Positions 23,196-30,822 of a DNA stretch of 64,000 nucleotides are shown here, in pieces. The DNA comes from an uncultured bacterium (GTDB taxonomy: Bacteria > Cyanobacteriota > Vampirovibrionia > Gastranaerophilales > Gastranaerophilaceae). The first letter of the stretch is position 1. Each line of letters opens with the position of its first letter. The position numbers and the translations under genes were made by a program. The notes beneath the pieces were generated by a model. The model ran no database searches and was not told the origin of the DNA. It saw only the letters and a list, made by a program, of their open reading frames with translations. The stretch covers positions 1 to 64,000 of the forward strand of contig CACYUI010000017.1 in NCBI GenBank assembly GCA_902777605.1, given 5' to 3'.

Positions 23196-24023
23196 CTACT
23201 TGGTTCTTCTTCTTACGATAAGTTTATCAGAAGTCTTACCTTGTTTTCTTGTCTTATAACCAAGAGCCGGTTTACCCCAAGGTGTTTTAGGATGTCCGCC
23301 GGGACCTGTTTTACCTTCACCACCACCGTGTGGGTGATCACATGGGTTCATCGTTACACCACGAACTGTAGGTCTTACACCCATATATCTCTTTCTGCCG
23401 GCTTTACCAATCTTCAAGTTCTTGAATTCTGAATTTCCAAGAGTTCCGATTGTAGCCATACATTCTTTTCTAATCATTCTCATTTCGCCTGAAGGTAGTT
23501 TTACTGTTACATAATTGCCTTCTTTTGCCATAACTTGTGCAAAGTTACCTGCTGAACGAACAAGTTTTGCACCTCTTCCCGGAATCATTTCTATATTGTG
23601 TACAATAGTACCCAAAGGAATCAATTCCAAAGGAAGAGCATTCCCTGTCTGAACAGGAGCTTCCGGTCCTGAAATGATAATATCACCTACATTTAATCCT
23701 TCAGGTGTCAAGATATATCTTTTTTCACCATCTGCATAATAAACTAATGATATTCTTACATTTCTGTTTGGATCATATTCAATTGTCTTAACTGTTGCCG
23801 GTACTCCGAATTTTTCTCTACGGAAATCAACTATACGGTATGCTTGCTTTACACCGCCACCTTTATGACGACAAGTTATTCTACCGGTGTTATTACGACC
23901 GGCAGTCTTTTTTATTTTCATCAATAAAGATTTTTCAGGAGTTTGTGTAGTGATTTCTTGATAATCACTCTTTGTCATACCTCTTTGTCCCGGAGATGTC
24001 GGATTAATTTTACGAATTGCCAT
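23196..24023 (-). CDS. rplB: 50S ribosomal protein L2
   Basis: 275 residues. Signatures: start [31 protein letters not shown], and the C-terminal [12 protein letters not shown] with the His needed for peptidyl-transferase function. Normal length. It is followed by a MITE-like element, and a GTAG-hairpin lies between it and rplW. Confidence 0.98.
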   Translation of the reverse strand: MAIRKINPTSPGQRGMTKSDYQEITTQTPEKSLLMKIKKTAGRNNTGRITCRHKGGGVKQAYRIVDFRREKFGVPATVKTIEYDPNRNVRISLVYYADGEKRYILTPEGLNVGDIIISGPEAPVQTGNALPLELIPLGTIVHNIEMIPGRGAKLVRSAGNFAQVMAKEGNYVTVKLPSGEMRMIRKECMATIGTLGNSEFKNLKIGKAGRKRYMGVRPTVRGVTMNPCDHPHGGGEGKTGPGGHPKTPWGKPALGYKTRKQGKTSDKLIVRRRTK

Positions 24024-24060
24024 TTTATTTTCTCCTATTATTATCTTTTTTTTGGCTTTT

Positions 24061-24081
24061 GTTGGGTTTCACCCAACCTAC
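24061..24081 (-). repeat. GTAG-hairpin between rplW and rplB
   Basis: On the minus strand GTAGG-TTGGGT-GAA-ACCCAAC, the same hairpin as the two tandem copies at 1722 and 1756. Confidence 0.75.
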
Positions 24082-24095
24082 TTAATTTTTGACGC

Positions 24096-24401
24096 TTATA
24101 TAGCTGTCAATTCTTCTATTGGGTCACCTTCTACAGTAACGATTGCTTTCTTAGAAGAATCTGTTCTGCCGTATTTCATACCCATTCTTTTTTCGTGAGA
24201 AGGCATATAAACTGTTTGAACCTTCTTAACTTTTCTTCCAGGGAATGCAAGTTCAACTGCTTGTGCAATTTCAACTTTTGTAGCATCCTTTTGAACTTCA
24301 AAAGTATATTTTCCCTGAGCTGTTGCCATCATTGATTTTTCTGTAATGATAGGCTTTTTAATAACATCATATAATTTTTCTTTGTTTGTTCTTGTACTCA
24401 T
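24096..24401 (-). CDS. rplW: 50S ribosomal protein L23
   Basis: 101 residues; DVIKKPIITEKSM and FPGRKVKKVQTVYMP are L23 signatures. It forms the docking site for trigger factor and SRP at the tunnel exit. Start and rplD stop overlap by one base (TAATG), implying coupling. Confidence 0.96.
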   Translation of the reverse strand: MSTRTNKEKLYDVIKKPIITEKSMMATAQGKYTFEVQKDATKVEIAQAVELAFPGRKVKKVQTVYMPSHEKRMGMKYGRTDSSKKAIVTVEGDPIEELTAI

Positions 24402-25027
24402 TATTTCAACCTTTCTGTAACATCATTTACAGCCTTTTCAGTCATTACAACAAAATCAGCTTCTAATAAATCTTTTACATTTAAGTTTGAAGGTAATAAT
24501 AACTTGATAGAAGGTATATTACCTGCAGCAAGACTTAAGAATTTGTTTTCTTCTGCCTTTGTATCAGCTACAACTAAAATCTTGCCTGACAAGTTTAATG
24601 ATTTTACAATACCTGCCATCAATTTTGTTTTTGGTTCAGATATTGCAGAAAAATCCTTAACTACTATAATTTGTTCTTCTCTTGCAGAAAGTGCTGATTT
24701 AAGAGCTAACTTTCTTGCTTTTTGAGGCATATTGATTTCATAGCTTCTTGGTTTTGGTCCAAATACTACACCACCGCCTGCAAATAATGGAGAACGAAGT
24801 GAACCTGCTCTTGCACGACCTGTACCTTTTTGTTTCCAAGGTTTTTTACCACCGCCTGATACTTCAGCACGAGTCTTTGCACAAGCAGAACCTTGTCTTG
24901 CATTATTTAGTTGTCTTCTTAATGCTAAATGCATTACATGAATGTTAGGTTCAACACCAAATACTTCTTTTGCTAATTTGATTTCACCTATTGCTTCACC
25001 GTTTGTATTTAATAATTGTTTTGACAT
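24401..25027 (-). CDS. rplD: 50S ribosomal protein L4
   Basis: 208 residues. The extended tunnel loop is clear (KPWKQKGTGRARAGSLRSP, GGGVVFGPKPR). In some bacteria L4 autoregulates the S10 operon; no such leader is evident here. AAAGGAAAAAGGAAA precedes the ATG. A MITE-like element separates it from rplC. Confidence 0.97.
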   Translation of the reverse strand: MSKQLLNTNGEAIGEIKLAKEVFGVEPNIHVMHLALRRQLNNARQGSACAKTRAEVSGGGKKPWKQKGTGRARAGSLRSPLFAGGGVVFGPKPRSYEINMPQKARKLALKSALSAREEQIIVVKDFSAISEPKTKLMAGIVKSLNLSGKILVVADTKAEENKFLSLAAGNIPSIKLLLPSNLNVKDLLEADFVVMTEKAVNDVTERLK

Positions 25028-25097
25028 TTTCCTTTTTCCTTTTGCTTTCCGTCTACCCCTTGAACTTTCGAACTTTATATGGCAGAAGCGGGTTTCG

Positions 25098-25248
25098 TGA
25101 GTGGAAATTTGAAAGTGGAAAGTTGAAAGTAATTATCAATTTTTCATTTTCTATTTCCGTTTTACTAATTTTGTATTTTTCTGTGGTCTGTCGATTTGGA
25201 TAAATGAAACTTTACTAACTTTCAATTTTCCACTTTCGACTTTCCACT
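25098..25248. mobile_element. MITE-like inverted-repeat element between rplC and rplD
   Basis: Ends GTGAGTGGAAATTTGAAAG... (from 25098) and ...CGACTTTCCACTTA (to 25248), about 35-bp imperfect inverted repeats around an AT-rich interior that shares short words with the copies at 18957 and 23042. Confidence 0.65.
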
Positions 25249-25250
25249 TA

Positions 25251-25886
25251 TTAATTCCATTTTGTGCGGCTTGGTACGATTGTAACCAATCTTCCTTCAC
25301 AACCCGGAACTGAACCCTTAATTAAAACTAAACCGTTTTCTGAATCAACTTTAACAAGTTTTAGTTTTGTGATTGTAACTCTTTCATTACCCATGTTACC
25401 TGCCATTCTTTTACCCTTGATAACACGAGATGGAGTTGTACCTGCACCAATTGAACCAGGTTCTCTGTGATTCTTTGAACCGTGAGCCATTGGTCCTCTT
25501 CCAAAGTTCCATCTTTTTACTGTACCTTGGAAACCTTTACCAATTGAAGTACCTGTTACATCAACTTTTTGTACATCACTCAATACAGACAAGTCTAATT
25601 CTTGACCAACTTTGTAATCAGCAGGATTTTCTACCCTGAATTCTTGCAAATGTCTGAAGTTGTCTAAACCGTTTTTCTTGAAGTGACCAATTTCTGCTTT
25701 TGTTAAATGTTTTTCTTTAGCTTCAATTGTACCAACCTGTATTGCGTTGTAACCGTCAGTTTCTACTGTTTTAACTTGAGTAACAACTGTTTTACCAACT
25801 TGAATTACAGTAACAGGAACTGCCAAACCTTCTGAATCAAAGATTTGAGTCATTCCAACTTTTTTACCTATTACACCTAATGTCAT
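25251..25886 (-). CDS. rplC: 50S ribosomal protein L3
   Basis: 211 residues; start MTLGVIGKKVGMTQIF and FGRGPMAHGSKNHREPGSIG with the central loop near the peptidyl-transferase centre. The ATG at 25886 has AAAGGA upstream and is chosen over one at 25916. The stop TAA directly follows the MITE-like element's end. Confidence 0.97.
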   Translation of the reverse strand: MTLGVIGKKVGMTQIFDSEGLAVPVTVIQVGKTVVTQVKTVETDGYNAIQVGTIEAKEKHLTKAEIGHFKKNGLDNFRHLQEFRVENPADYKVGQELDLSVLSDVQKVDVTGTSIGKGFQGTVKRWNFGRGPMAHGSKNHREPGSIGAGTTPSRVIKGKRMAGNMGNERVTITKLKLVKVDSENGLVLIKGSVPGCEGRLVTIVPSRTKWN

Positions 25887-26100
25887 GTGTTTTTCCTTTC
25901 CGACATAAATATACACAGAATTATCTGCTATACTGTTATGCCTTTCGTCTTGCGAGCGCTACCTTGTCTCTTTACCAATTCTAGGGATTTTTAACCCTGC
26001 GAGGGATTTCTTACCTTATTTATGCCCCCGTTGTAGTTCACATTATATGCATAATGCTATTATTAAATTTTCAAATTCGGAACTAGTGTTCTATGGGGAA

Positions 26101-26152
26101 TAACCCCACCCCGAAATCAAAGATTTCGACCCTCCCTCAAGGGGCGGGTATA
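26101..26152 (-). repeat. Variable-hairpin repeat downstream of rpsJ, twin of the hydF copy
   Basis: ACCCCACCC, inner stem CGAAATC-AAA-GATTTCG, then ACCCTCCCTCAAGGGGCGGG. Its reverse complement matches 4681-4731 inside hydF with about three differences. It lies 7 nt after the rpsJ stop, in the gap before rplC. Confidence 0.85.
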
Positions 26153-26159
26153 AAGTTAA

Positions 26160-26480
26160 TTATAACTTAACTTCAATATCTACACCAGCAGGTAAGTCTA
26201 ATCTACTCAATTCTTCTGTAGTTTGTTGAGTAGGTTCGTAAATATCGATAATACGCTTATGAGTTCTAATCTCAAAGTGTTCACGAGATTTTTTATCTAC
26301 GTGTGGTGAGCGTAATACGCAATAAATACGTCTTTTTGTTGGTAAAGGAATAGGTCCGGCTACCTTAGCGTCTGTTCTTTTTGCAGTTTCTACGATTTTT
26401 TCAGCTGATACATCAACCAATTTGTGTTCGTAAGATCTTAAACAAACTCTAATTCTTTGTCTTTTTGCATCTGTTGCCAT
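26160..26480 (-). CDS. rpsJ: 30S ribosomal protein S10 (NusE)
   Basis: 106 residues, first gene of the operon. [16 protein letters not shown] and [29 protein letters not shown] are diagnostic. S10 also works as NusE in antitermination. The ATG at 26480 is chosen because AAGGAA is at good distance; an ATG at 26495 is possible. Promoter at 26586-26614. Confidence 0.96.
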   Translation of the reverse strand: MATDAKRQRIRVCLRSYEHKLVDVSAEKIVETAKRTDAKVAGPIPLPTKRRIYCVLRSPHVDKKSREHFEIRTHKRIIDIYEPTQQTTEELSRLDLPAGVDIEVKL

Positions 26481-26585
26481 CGTTTTTTCCTTCATTTTTG
26501 TATTAACTTTCTAACCTTCATAACGCAGTCGGAAACCCTTCCAGCCACAGAAGATTAGGCTATTACTTTCGACTATAGCAAGATA

Positions 26586-26614
26586 ATCTTAAATCAAACA
26601 AAATCAAGAGTCAA
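26586..26614 (-). promoter_or_regulatory. Promoter of the ribosomal protein operon
   Basis: On the minus strand TTGACT (26609-26614), 17-nt spacer, TAAGAT (26586-26591), about 100 nt before rpsJ. The leader contains only a weak GGAA/TTCC hairpin. Confidence 0.5.
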
Positions 26615-26675
26615 CAGGGGGGTAAATATATTTTAGGTGAAATTAAAATTATTTACAAAAATTTACATTAAGACA

Positions 26676-26700
26676 AAAAAGATGTGAAAATTTCACACCT
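26676..26700 (-). terminator. Terminator of the 26734-28047 gene
   Basis: GGTGTGAAA / TTTCACATC stem (26681-26699) followed on the minus strand by TTTTTT; the reverse strand is also T-rich, so it can act both ways. Confidence 0.7.
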
Positions 26701-26733
26701 TTTTCGTTTATATATCTTATACGGCAAGACTTT

Positions 26734-28047
26734 TTAGATAGTTGCCGATGTGTAATCACCATAAATTGACGAAGAACCTTCTTGGTAATTTTTTCTGTAT
26801 CCAATTTTTTCTAAATAAGCCTCAAGTTGTTTATAATCATCAATAACGGTCTCTGCACCATTTCTCTTTATTGTTGCAGAATATGGTTTATAGCGAGAAT
26901 CGTTTATCTTTAGTGTTACTTGAGTTCCGTCTTTTAATTTTAATTTTTCTTCACCGATTCTATATTGATTATCAAACGCAAATTTTGCGGTTTTTATAGG
27001 CGATGATTTTGGATAAGTATACTCAATTATAGGATGTGATTTGTCATAAAATCCGAACTCGTCAATTTTTGCCTTAGCAGTACGTTTCATCCCTGATGGC
27101 AAAATATAATTGGATTTTATTGCAGTTATTCCGTCTTCTGCATAAAATTCTGCTTCATAGTATTTTGTTCCGTCTTCAAGATCAAATATCCTTTCGTACT
27201 TTGTTTGCTTTCCTGTTTCCGGATTAAATTCCCATGTTTTGTATCCTATTTGCCCGTTATAATAATCAACTTGTTTCTCGCCGATTTTCTTACCTTCGGA
27301 ATTCATTTTTATTGATTTTACAATAAGATTTTTTTCTTTATTATAATCAATAAGTTCGTATGAACCATCTGAGTAATTTTGCTGAATTTTTGCCCAATCT
27401 CTGCTATCTTCCAAAGTTTGTTTTGTAGTTTTAAACTGTTTTCCAGCTTTCTTCACATTAACTCGTTTTACTTTTGTACCATTTGGCAAATATTCATAAT
27501 TGTGACCGCCGTTTGTGTCAGTATATGTTCTTACCGGTTTTCCCGTTGCGGGATTTAGCGTTGTCTTTCTGACGGATCCATCTATATCTTCTACTGTATA
27601 AGATAATGGAGTTTTTGCTTCATTTTGTGCATACTCAACGGTCATCCTTGCGCCGTTTTTGTTAGATTTTGTAATTTCGATATTTCCGTTAGAATTGATT
27701 TTAGGTTTTCCGACTTTTGTCTTTCTTGCTGCCTTCAAGTTCTCTGAGACATTTTGTAAAGCCTCTTGTGCTTTATCGCGTTCACTTGTAACTTGTTTTA
27801 AATGAAACTCAGCAGAATCTTTCCTATTGGTCATTTCGACCAATTGTCTGTGCAAATCGCCCTTTTCAGCATTCAATTGCATTCTAATCTTTGCAACTTC
27901 TTTATTTCCAACATCTTCAACACTTCGTGCAACACTTTCGATAGCTTTTTGAGCACTATCTGTTGTAACTCCGCCAAGAGCTTTTTTTTGCAGCAAATCT
28001 TTACCGTTACTTATAATAATCTCAATTGCATCACTTTTTATTGACAT
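26734..28047 (-). CDS. Unknown protein with N-terminal coiled coil and beta-repeat C-terminus
   Basis: 437 residues, no signal peptide or membrane segment. Residues ~45-115 form a coiled coil rich in Glu, Lys and Gln. From ~120 on there are irregular repeats of about 20-25 residues with strand-turn patterns (Tyr-x-x-Asp-Gly and Asn-Pro-x-Thr-Gly-Lys type turns), similar in style to MORN or RHS-like/antigen repeats, though not enough to assign a family. Possibly a structural or surface-associated protein. It is monocistronic, with a terminator after it and 93 nt of AT-rich sequence before it. Function unknown. Confidence 0.75.
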   Translation of the reverse strand: MSIKSDAIEIIISNGKDLLQKKALGGVTTDSAQKAIESVARSVEDVGNKEVAKIRMQLNAEKGDLHRQLVEMTNRKDSAEFHLKQVTSERDKAQEALQNVSENLKAARKTKVGKPKINSNGNIEITKSNKNGARMTVEYAQNEAKTPLSYTVEDIDGSVRKTTLNPATGKPVRTYTDTNGGHNYEYLPNGTKVKRVNVKKAGKQFKTTKQTLEDSRDWAKIQQNYSDGSYELIDYNKEKNLIVKSIKMNSEGKKIGEKQVDYYNGQIGYKTWEFNPETGKQTKYERIFDLEDGTKYYEAEFYAEDGITAIKSNYILPSGMKRTAKAKIDEFGFYDKSHPIIEYTYPKSSPIKTAKFAFDNQYRIGEEKLKLKDGTQVTLKINDSRYKPYSATIKRNGAETVIDDYKQLEAYLEKIGYRKNYQEGSSSIYGDYTSATI

Positions 28048-28140
28048 AACAAAATCCCTTTCCTGTTTCTTACATACATTTACAAAAAACTAAGAAACAA
28101 AAAATTTGCTCATTTTTTACAAATATTTACAATAAAATAT

Positions 28141-29565
28141 TTATTCTTTAAAAGTTAAATCAGGATGTCTTGCAGCAAGGGTTTCATCAACTTTTTTGAT
28201 TGGTGTCTTTTGCGGTGATTTTAAAACTTCTTCAGGATTTTCCTCAATTTCACTCGCAATCTTAAGCATAGTATCAATAAATCCGTCCAAAACCTCTTTA
28301 GACTCAGATTCTGTCGGCTCTATCATAATTGCTTCGTGAACAATAAGCGGAAAATAAACCGTTGGCGGATGGCAATTTGAATCCATCAATCTTTTAGCAA
28401 TACCTAATGTTGAAACACCTTGATGATGTTGTTTTTCGCCTGACAATACAAACTCGTGCATGCAAGGCTCGTCATAAGGTAAGTCATAAATACCTTTTAG
28501 TTTTTCTTTTATATAATTTGCATTTAATACAGCATCTGCGCTTGCAAGCTTCAAATTTTCGCCCATCATTAAAATATAAGCGTAAGCTCTTACAAGGACT
28601 CCAAAATTGCCATAAAAGCTTCTAACTTTACCGATTGAATGTTTTATATTGTAATCTCTTATATATTTTTCTCCGTCTTTTTTGATAACAGGAGATGGCA
28701 AAAACTCTTTTAAATATTCTCTTACGCAAACAGGACCTGCTCCGGGGCCGCCTCCTCCATGCGGAGTTGAGAAGGTTTTGTGCAAATTCAAATGAACAAC
28801 ATCAAATCCCATAAGTGCAGGGTTTGTCCACCCCATAATTGCGTTAAAGTTGGCTCCGTCATAATAAAGCAGCGAGCCGTTGTCGTGCATTAATTTTGAT
28901 ATTTCTAAAACTTTTTCTTCAAAAATACCTAAAGTATTTGGGTTGGTCATCATTATTGCTGCAACATTTTCATCAAGTAATGATTTCAAAGATTCTATAT
29001 CAACCTGACCTCGTTCGTTTGATTTTACTTCAACAATATCAAAACCGCACATTTTTGCACTTGCAGGATTTGTACCGTGAGCCGAATCAGGAACTATAAC
29101 TTTTTTACGGTTTAACTCACCTTTTACTTCAAAATATTTTTTTATAACCATCATACCGGTAAGTTCACCGTGCGCGCCTGCTGCCGGCTGAAGAGTAACC
29201 GCATCCATGCCGGTAAGTTTTTTTAGCGCTTCTTGAAGATTATACATAAGCTCCAACGCACCTTGAGAATCTTCATCACTCTGCATGGGATGTAAATTAC
29301 AAAAACTTTCCAAAGATGCTAAAAGTTCGTTTACTTTCGGATTATATTTCATAGTACATGAACCAAGCGGATAAAATCCTTTTTCTATGCAAAAGTTTCT
29401 GTCGCTCAATTCTTTATAATGGCGCATTACTTCTAATTCGCTAAGCTGTGGAAGTCCAATAGAATCTTTTCTTAATAAATCCTCCGATACAAACTGGCTA
29501 TTCAGCTTAATTTCGCCGATACTTACCCCTTCTACCCCATTACTTTTTTCAAATATTGTCTTCAT
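28141..29565 (-). CDS. gcvPB: Glycine dehydrogenase (decarboxylating) subunit 2, P-protein beta subunit
   Basis: 474 residues, the PLP-bearing half of the two-subunit glycine cleavage P-protein. The PLP lysine is Lys263 in LNLHKTFSTPHGGGGPG. Conserved GFYPLGSCTMKYNPK and SAHGTNPASA motifs are present. With GcvPA it decarboxylates glycine and loads the aminomethyl group on the H-protein; gcvPA, gcvT and gcvH are not in the window. Its start overlaps the end of the upstream sigma-factor gene by 17 nt, so the two are translationally coupled, an unusual pairing. Confidence 0.95.
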   Translation of the reverse strand: MKTIFEKSNGVEGVSIGEIKLNSQFVSEDLLRKDSIGLPQLSELEVMRHYKELSDRNFCIEKGFYPLGSCTMKYNPKVNELLASLESFCNLHPMQSDEDSQGALELMYNLQEALKKLTGMDAVTLQPAAGAHGELTGMMVIKKYFEVKGELNRKKVIVPDSAHGTNPASAKMCGFDIVEVKSNERGQVDIESLKSLLDENVAAIMMTNPNTLGIFEEKVLEISKLMHDNGSLLYYDGANFNAIMGWTNPALMGFDVVHLNLHKTFSTPHGGGGPGAGPVCVREYLKEFLPSPVIKKDGEKYIRDYNIKHSIGKVRSFYGNFGVLVRAYAYILMMGENLKLASADAVLNANYIKEKLKGIYDLPYDEPCMHEFVLSGEKQHHQGVSTLGIAKRLMDSNCHPPTVYFPLIVHEAIMIEPTESESKEVLDGFIDTMLKIASEIEENPEEVLKSPQKTPIKKVDETLAARHPDLTFKE

Positions 29566-30184
29566 CTAACTCTTCCTGTTTCAGTAATTCTTTTTTTATT
29601 TTATCCAGTGCATTTTGTATTATTCTTGATATTCTTGATTGTGAAATGTTAAACTCTACAGAAATATCTTTCAATTTTTTATCATAAAAATATTTTGCTT
29701 CTATCAAATCCTGCTCTCTTTGAGAAAGCTTTTTCATTTGTTCCTGTATACGCTTTTTAAGTTCAAAAATCTCTGCTTTTTCTTCGGGAGTTCTTGATGT
29801 ATCCTTTATTTGAGTAGGATTTTCCGCTTCTGCCATTTCTTCAATTGAAAGAATTGTTTTGTATACGGCATCCTTTATTTGCTCTTTTTCGGAGCCTTCA
29901 TTTTTCATCGTATACCACTTGTATCTGCGGCGCATTTCGTTTCTTATCGCCCATTTTATTGCTTTTGTAAGGTAAGAAGAATTGAAAATTTCCTTGGATT
30001 TAGAATTGTTTGTAAGATAATAAACCGTATAATTTGCAAGCGCAATAACCTCACTCAGTTCAATTAAACCAAGATTGGAAAACTTTTTAAACTCTACTTT
30101 TGATACAGTTTCAATTAATTCTTTATATTGAGAAAGATTAGCTCTGCCTTCTCTCTCCTTGTTTATGGTTTCTAAATCCTTCAT
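29549..30184 (-). CDS. RNA polymerase sigma factor, sigma-70 family (FliA-like)
   Basis: 211 residues. A region 2-like core (YLTKAIKWAIRNEMRRRYKWY, about 68-88) and a region 4 helix-turn-helix at the C-terminus (LSQREQDLIEAKYFYDKKLK then ISQSRISRIIQNALDKIKK, about 152-203) are visible. Region 2 and the S-R-I-S-R-I recognition helix are closest in style to flagellar or sporulation sigma factors (FliA/WhiG/SigF group), which fits a motile organism, but no sigma-28 promoter was found before the flagellin gene. It overlaps gcvPB by 17 nt. The assignment as sigma factor is firm; the regulon is not known. Confidence 0.85.
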   Translation of the reverse strand: MKDLETINKEREGRANLSQYKELIETVSKVEFKKFSNLGLIELSEVIALANYTVYYLTNNSKSKEIFNSSYLTKAIKWAIRNEMRRRYKWYTMKNEGSEKEQIKDAVYKTILSIEEMAEAENPTQIKDTSRTPEEKAEIFELKKRIQEQMKKLSQREQDLIEAKYFYDKKLKDISVEFNISQSRISRIIQNALDKIKKELLKQEELDEDNI

Positions 30185-30230
30185 ATAATATAATATTATA
30201 AGAAACTATTATCAAATGCAATATTGTTAA

Positions 30231-30261
30231 TGTTGTAACAACAAATAATGCATGCTAAAAT
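30231..30261 (+). promoter_or_regulatory. Promoter with an operator-like palindrome over the -35 box
   Basis: TTGTAA (30233-30238), 17-nt spacer, extended -10 TGC-TAAAAT (hexamer 30256-30261). The perfect palindrome TGTTGT-A-ACAACA (30231-30243) covers the -35 box, so a dimeric repressor may bind here. It serves the gene at 30286 and is divergent from the sigma factor gene. Confidence 0.5.
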
Positions 30262-30285
30262 AGAAGAAAGAAGAGGTTAGTTATT

Positions 30286-30792
30286 ATGAATACAAAATAT
30301 ATAAAGTCTTTTATGCTTGTAGTTATAAGTGCAGGTATTTTTACGACAAGTGCTGTATGTTTAGAGAAAGTTAATGCAGAACCTGCAGCAACAGCTGTTC
30401 AGAAAGTTCAAACAGATGTTTTGCAAAAGGTTGCGCCATTAGCAATAGTAAATAATCCTAAAGCGTATCTAAATAAAAATATTGTAATGAATGCAAAATT
30501 TGATAAATTCTCAACATTAGGTTTGGATTACAAACCTGCATTCAGATCTTCTGAAAATTATATTTCTTTTCTGATAAAACGCGATGATACAAGTTTTAAT
30601 ATACCCCTATCAGAAATGAAACTTTTCTTAAAAAGAGATAAAGCGGAAAAATTTATTGACCTAAAAACAAATGATGAAATACAAATTAAAGGTACAGTTT
30701 TTTCAGATGCACTCGGAGATGCTTGGATTGAAGTTAATGAGCTTACCGTAATAAAGAAAGCTCCAGAAGAAGAAAAAGCTGCAAAAAAATAA
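30286..30792 (+). CDS. Unknown exported protein
   Basis: 168 residues. Hydrophobic signal segment at 7-25 with a possible cleavage after SAVC or at Ala-rich sequence; a Cys at 25 hints at, but does not prove, a lipoprotein. The mature part (about 50-155) has the strand pattern of an OB-fold-like domain (NKNIVMNAKFDKFST, then DEIQIKGTVFSDALGDAWIE). The C-terminus is Lys/Glu-rich. AAGAGG precedes the ATG. It is followed after 30 nt by the GH57 gene and may be co-transcribed. Function unknown. Confidence 0.72.
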   Translation: MNTKYIKSFMLVVISAGIFTTSAVCLEKVNAEPAATAVQKVQTDVLQKVAPLAIVNNPKAYLNKNIVMNAKFDKFSTLGLDYKPAFRSSENYISFLIKRDDTSFNIPLSEMKLFLKRDKAEKFIDLKTNDEIQIKGTVFSDALGDAWIEVNELTVIKKAPEEEKAAKK

Positions 30793-30822
30793 TAGTTAAA
30801 ACTAATTATACTGAGGATTTAT

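Noticed and set aside
24504-25639. Plus-strand frames over the ribosomal protein genes
   Set aside because: Leu/His-rich shadow frames opposite strongly conserved genes, with no ribosome binding sites.
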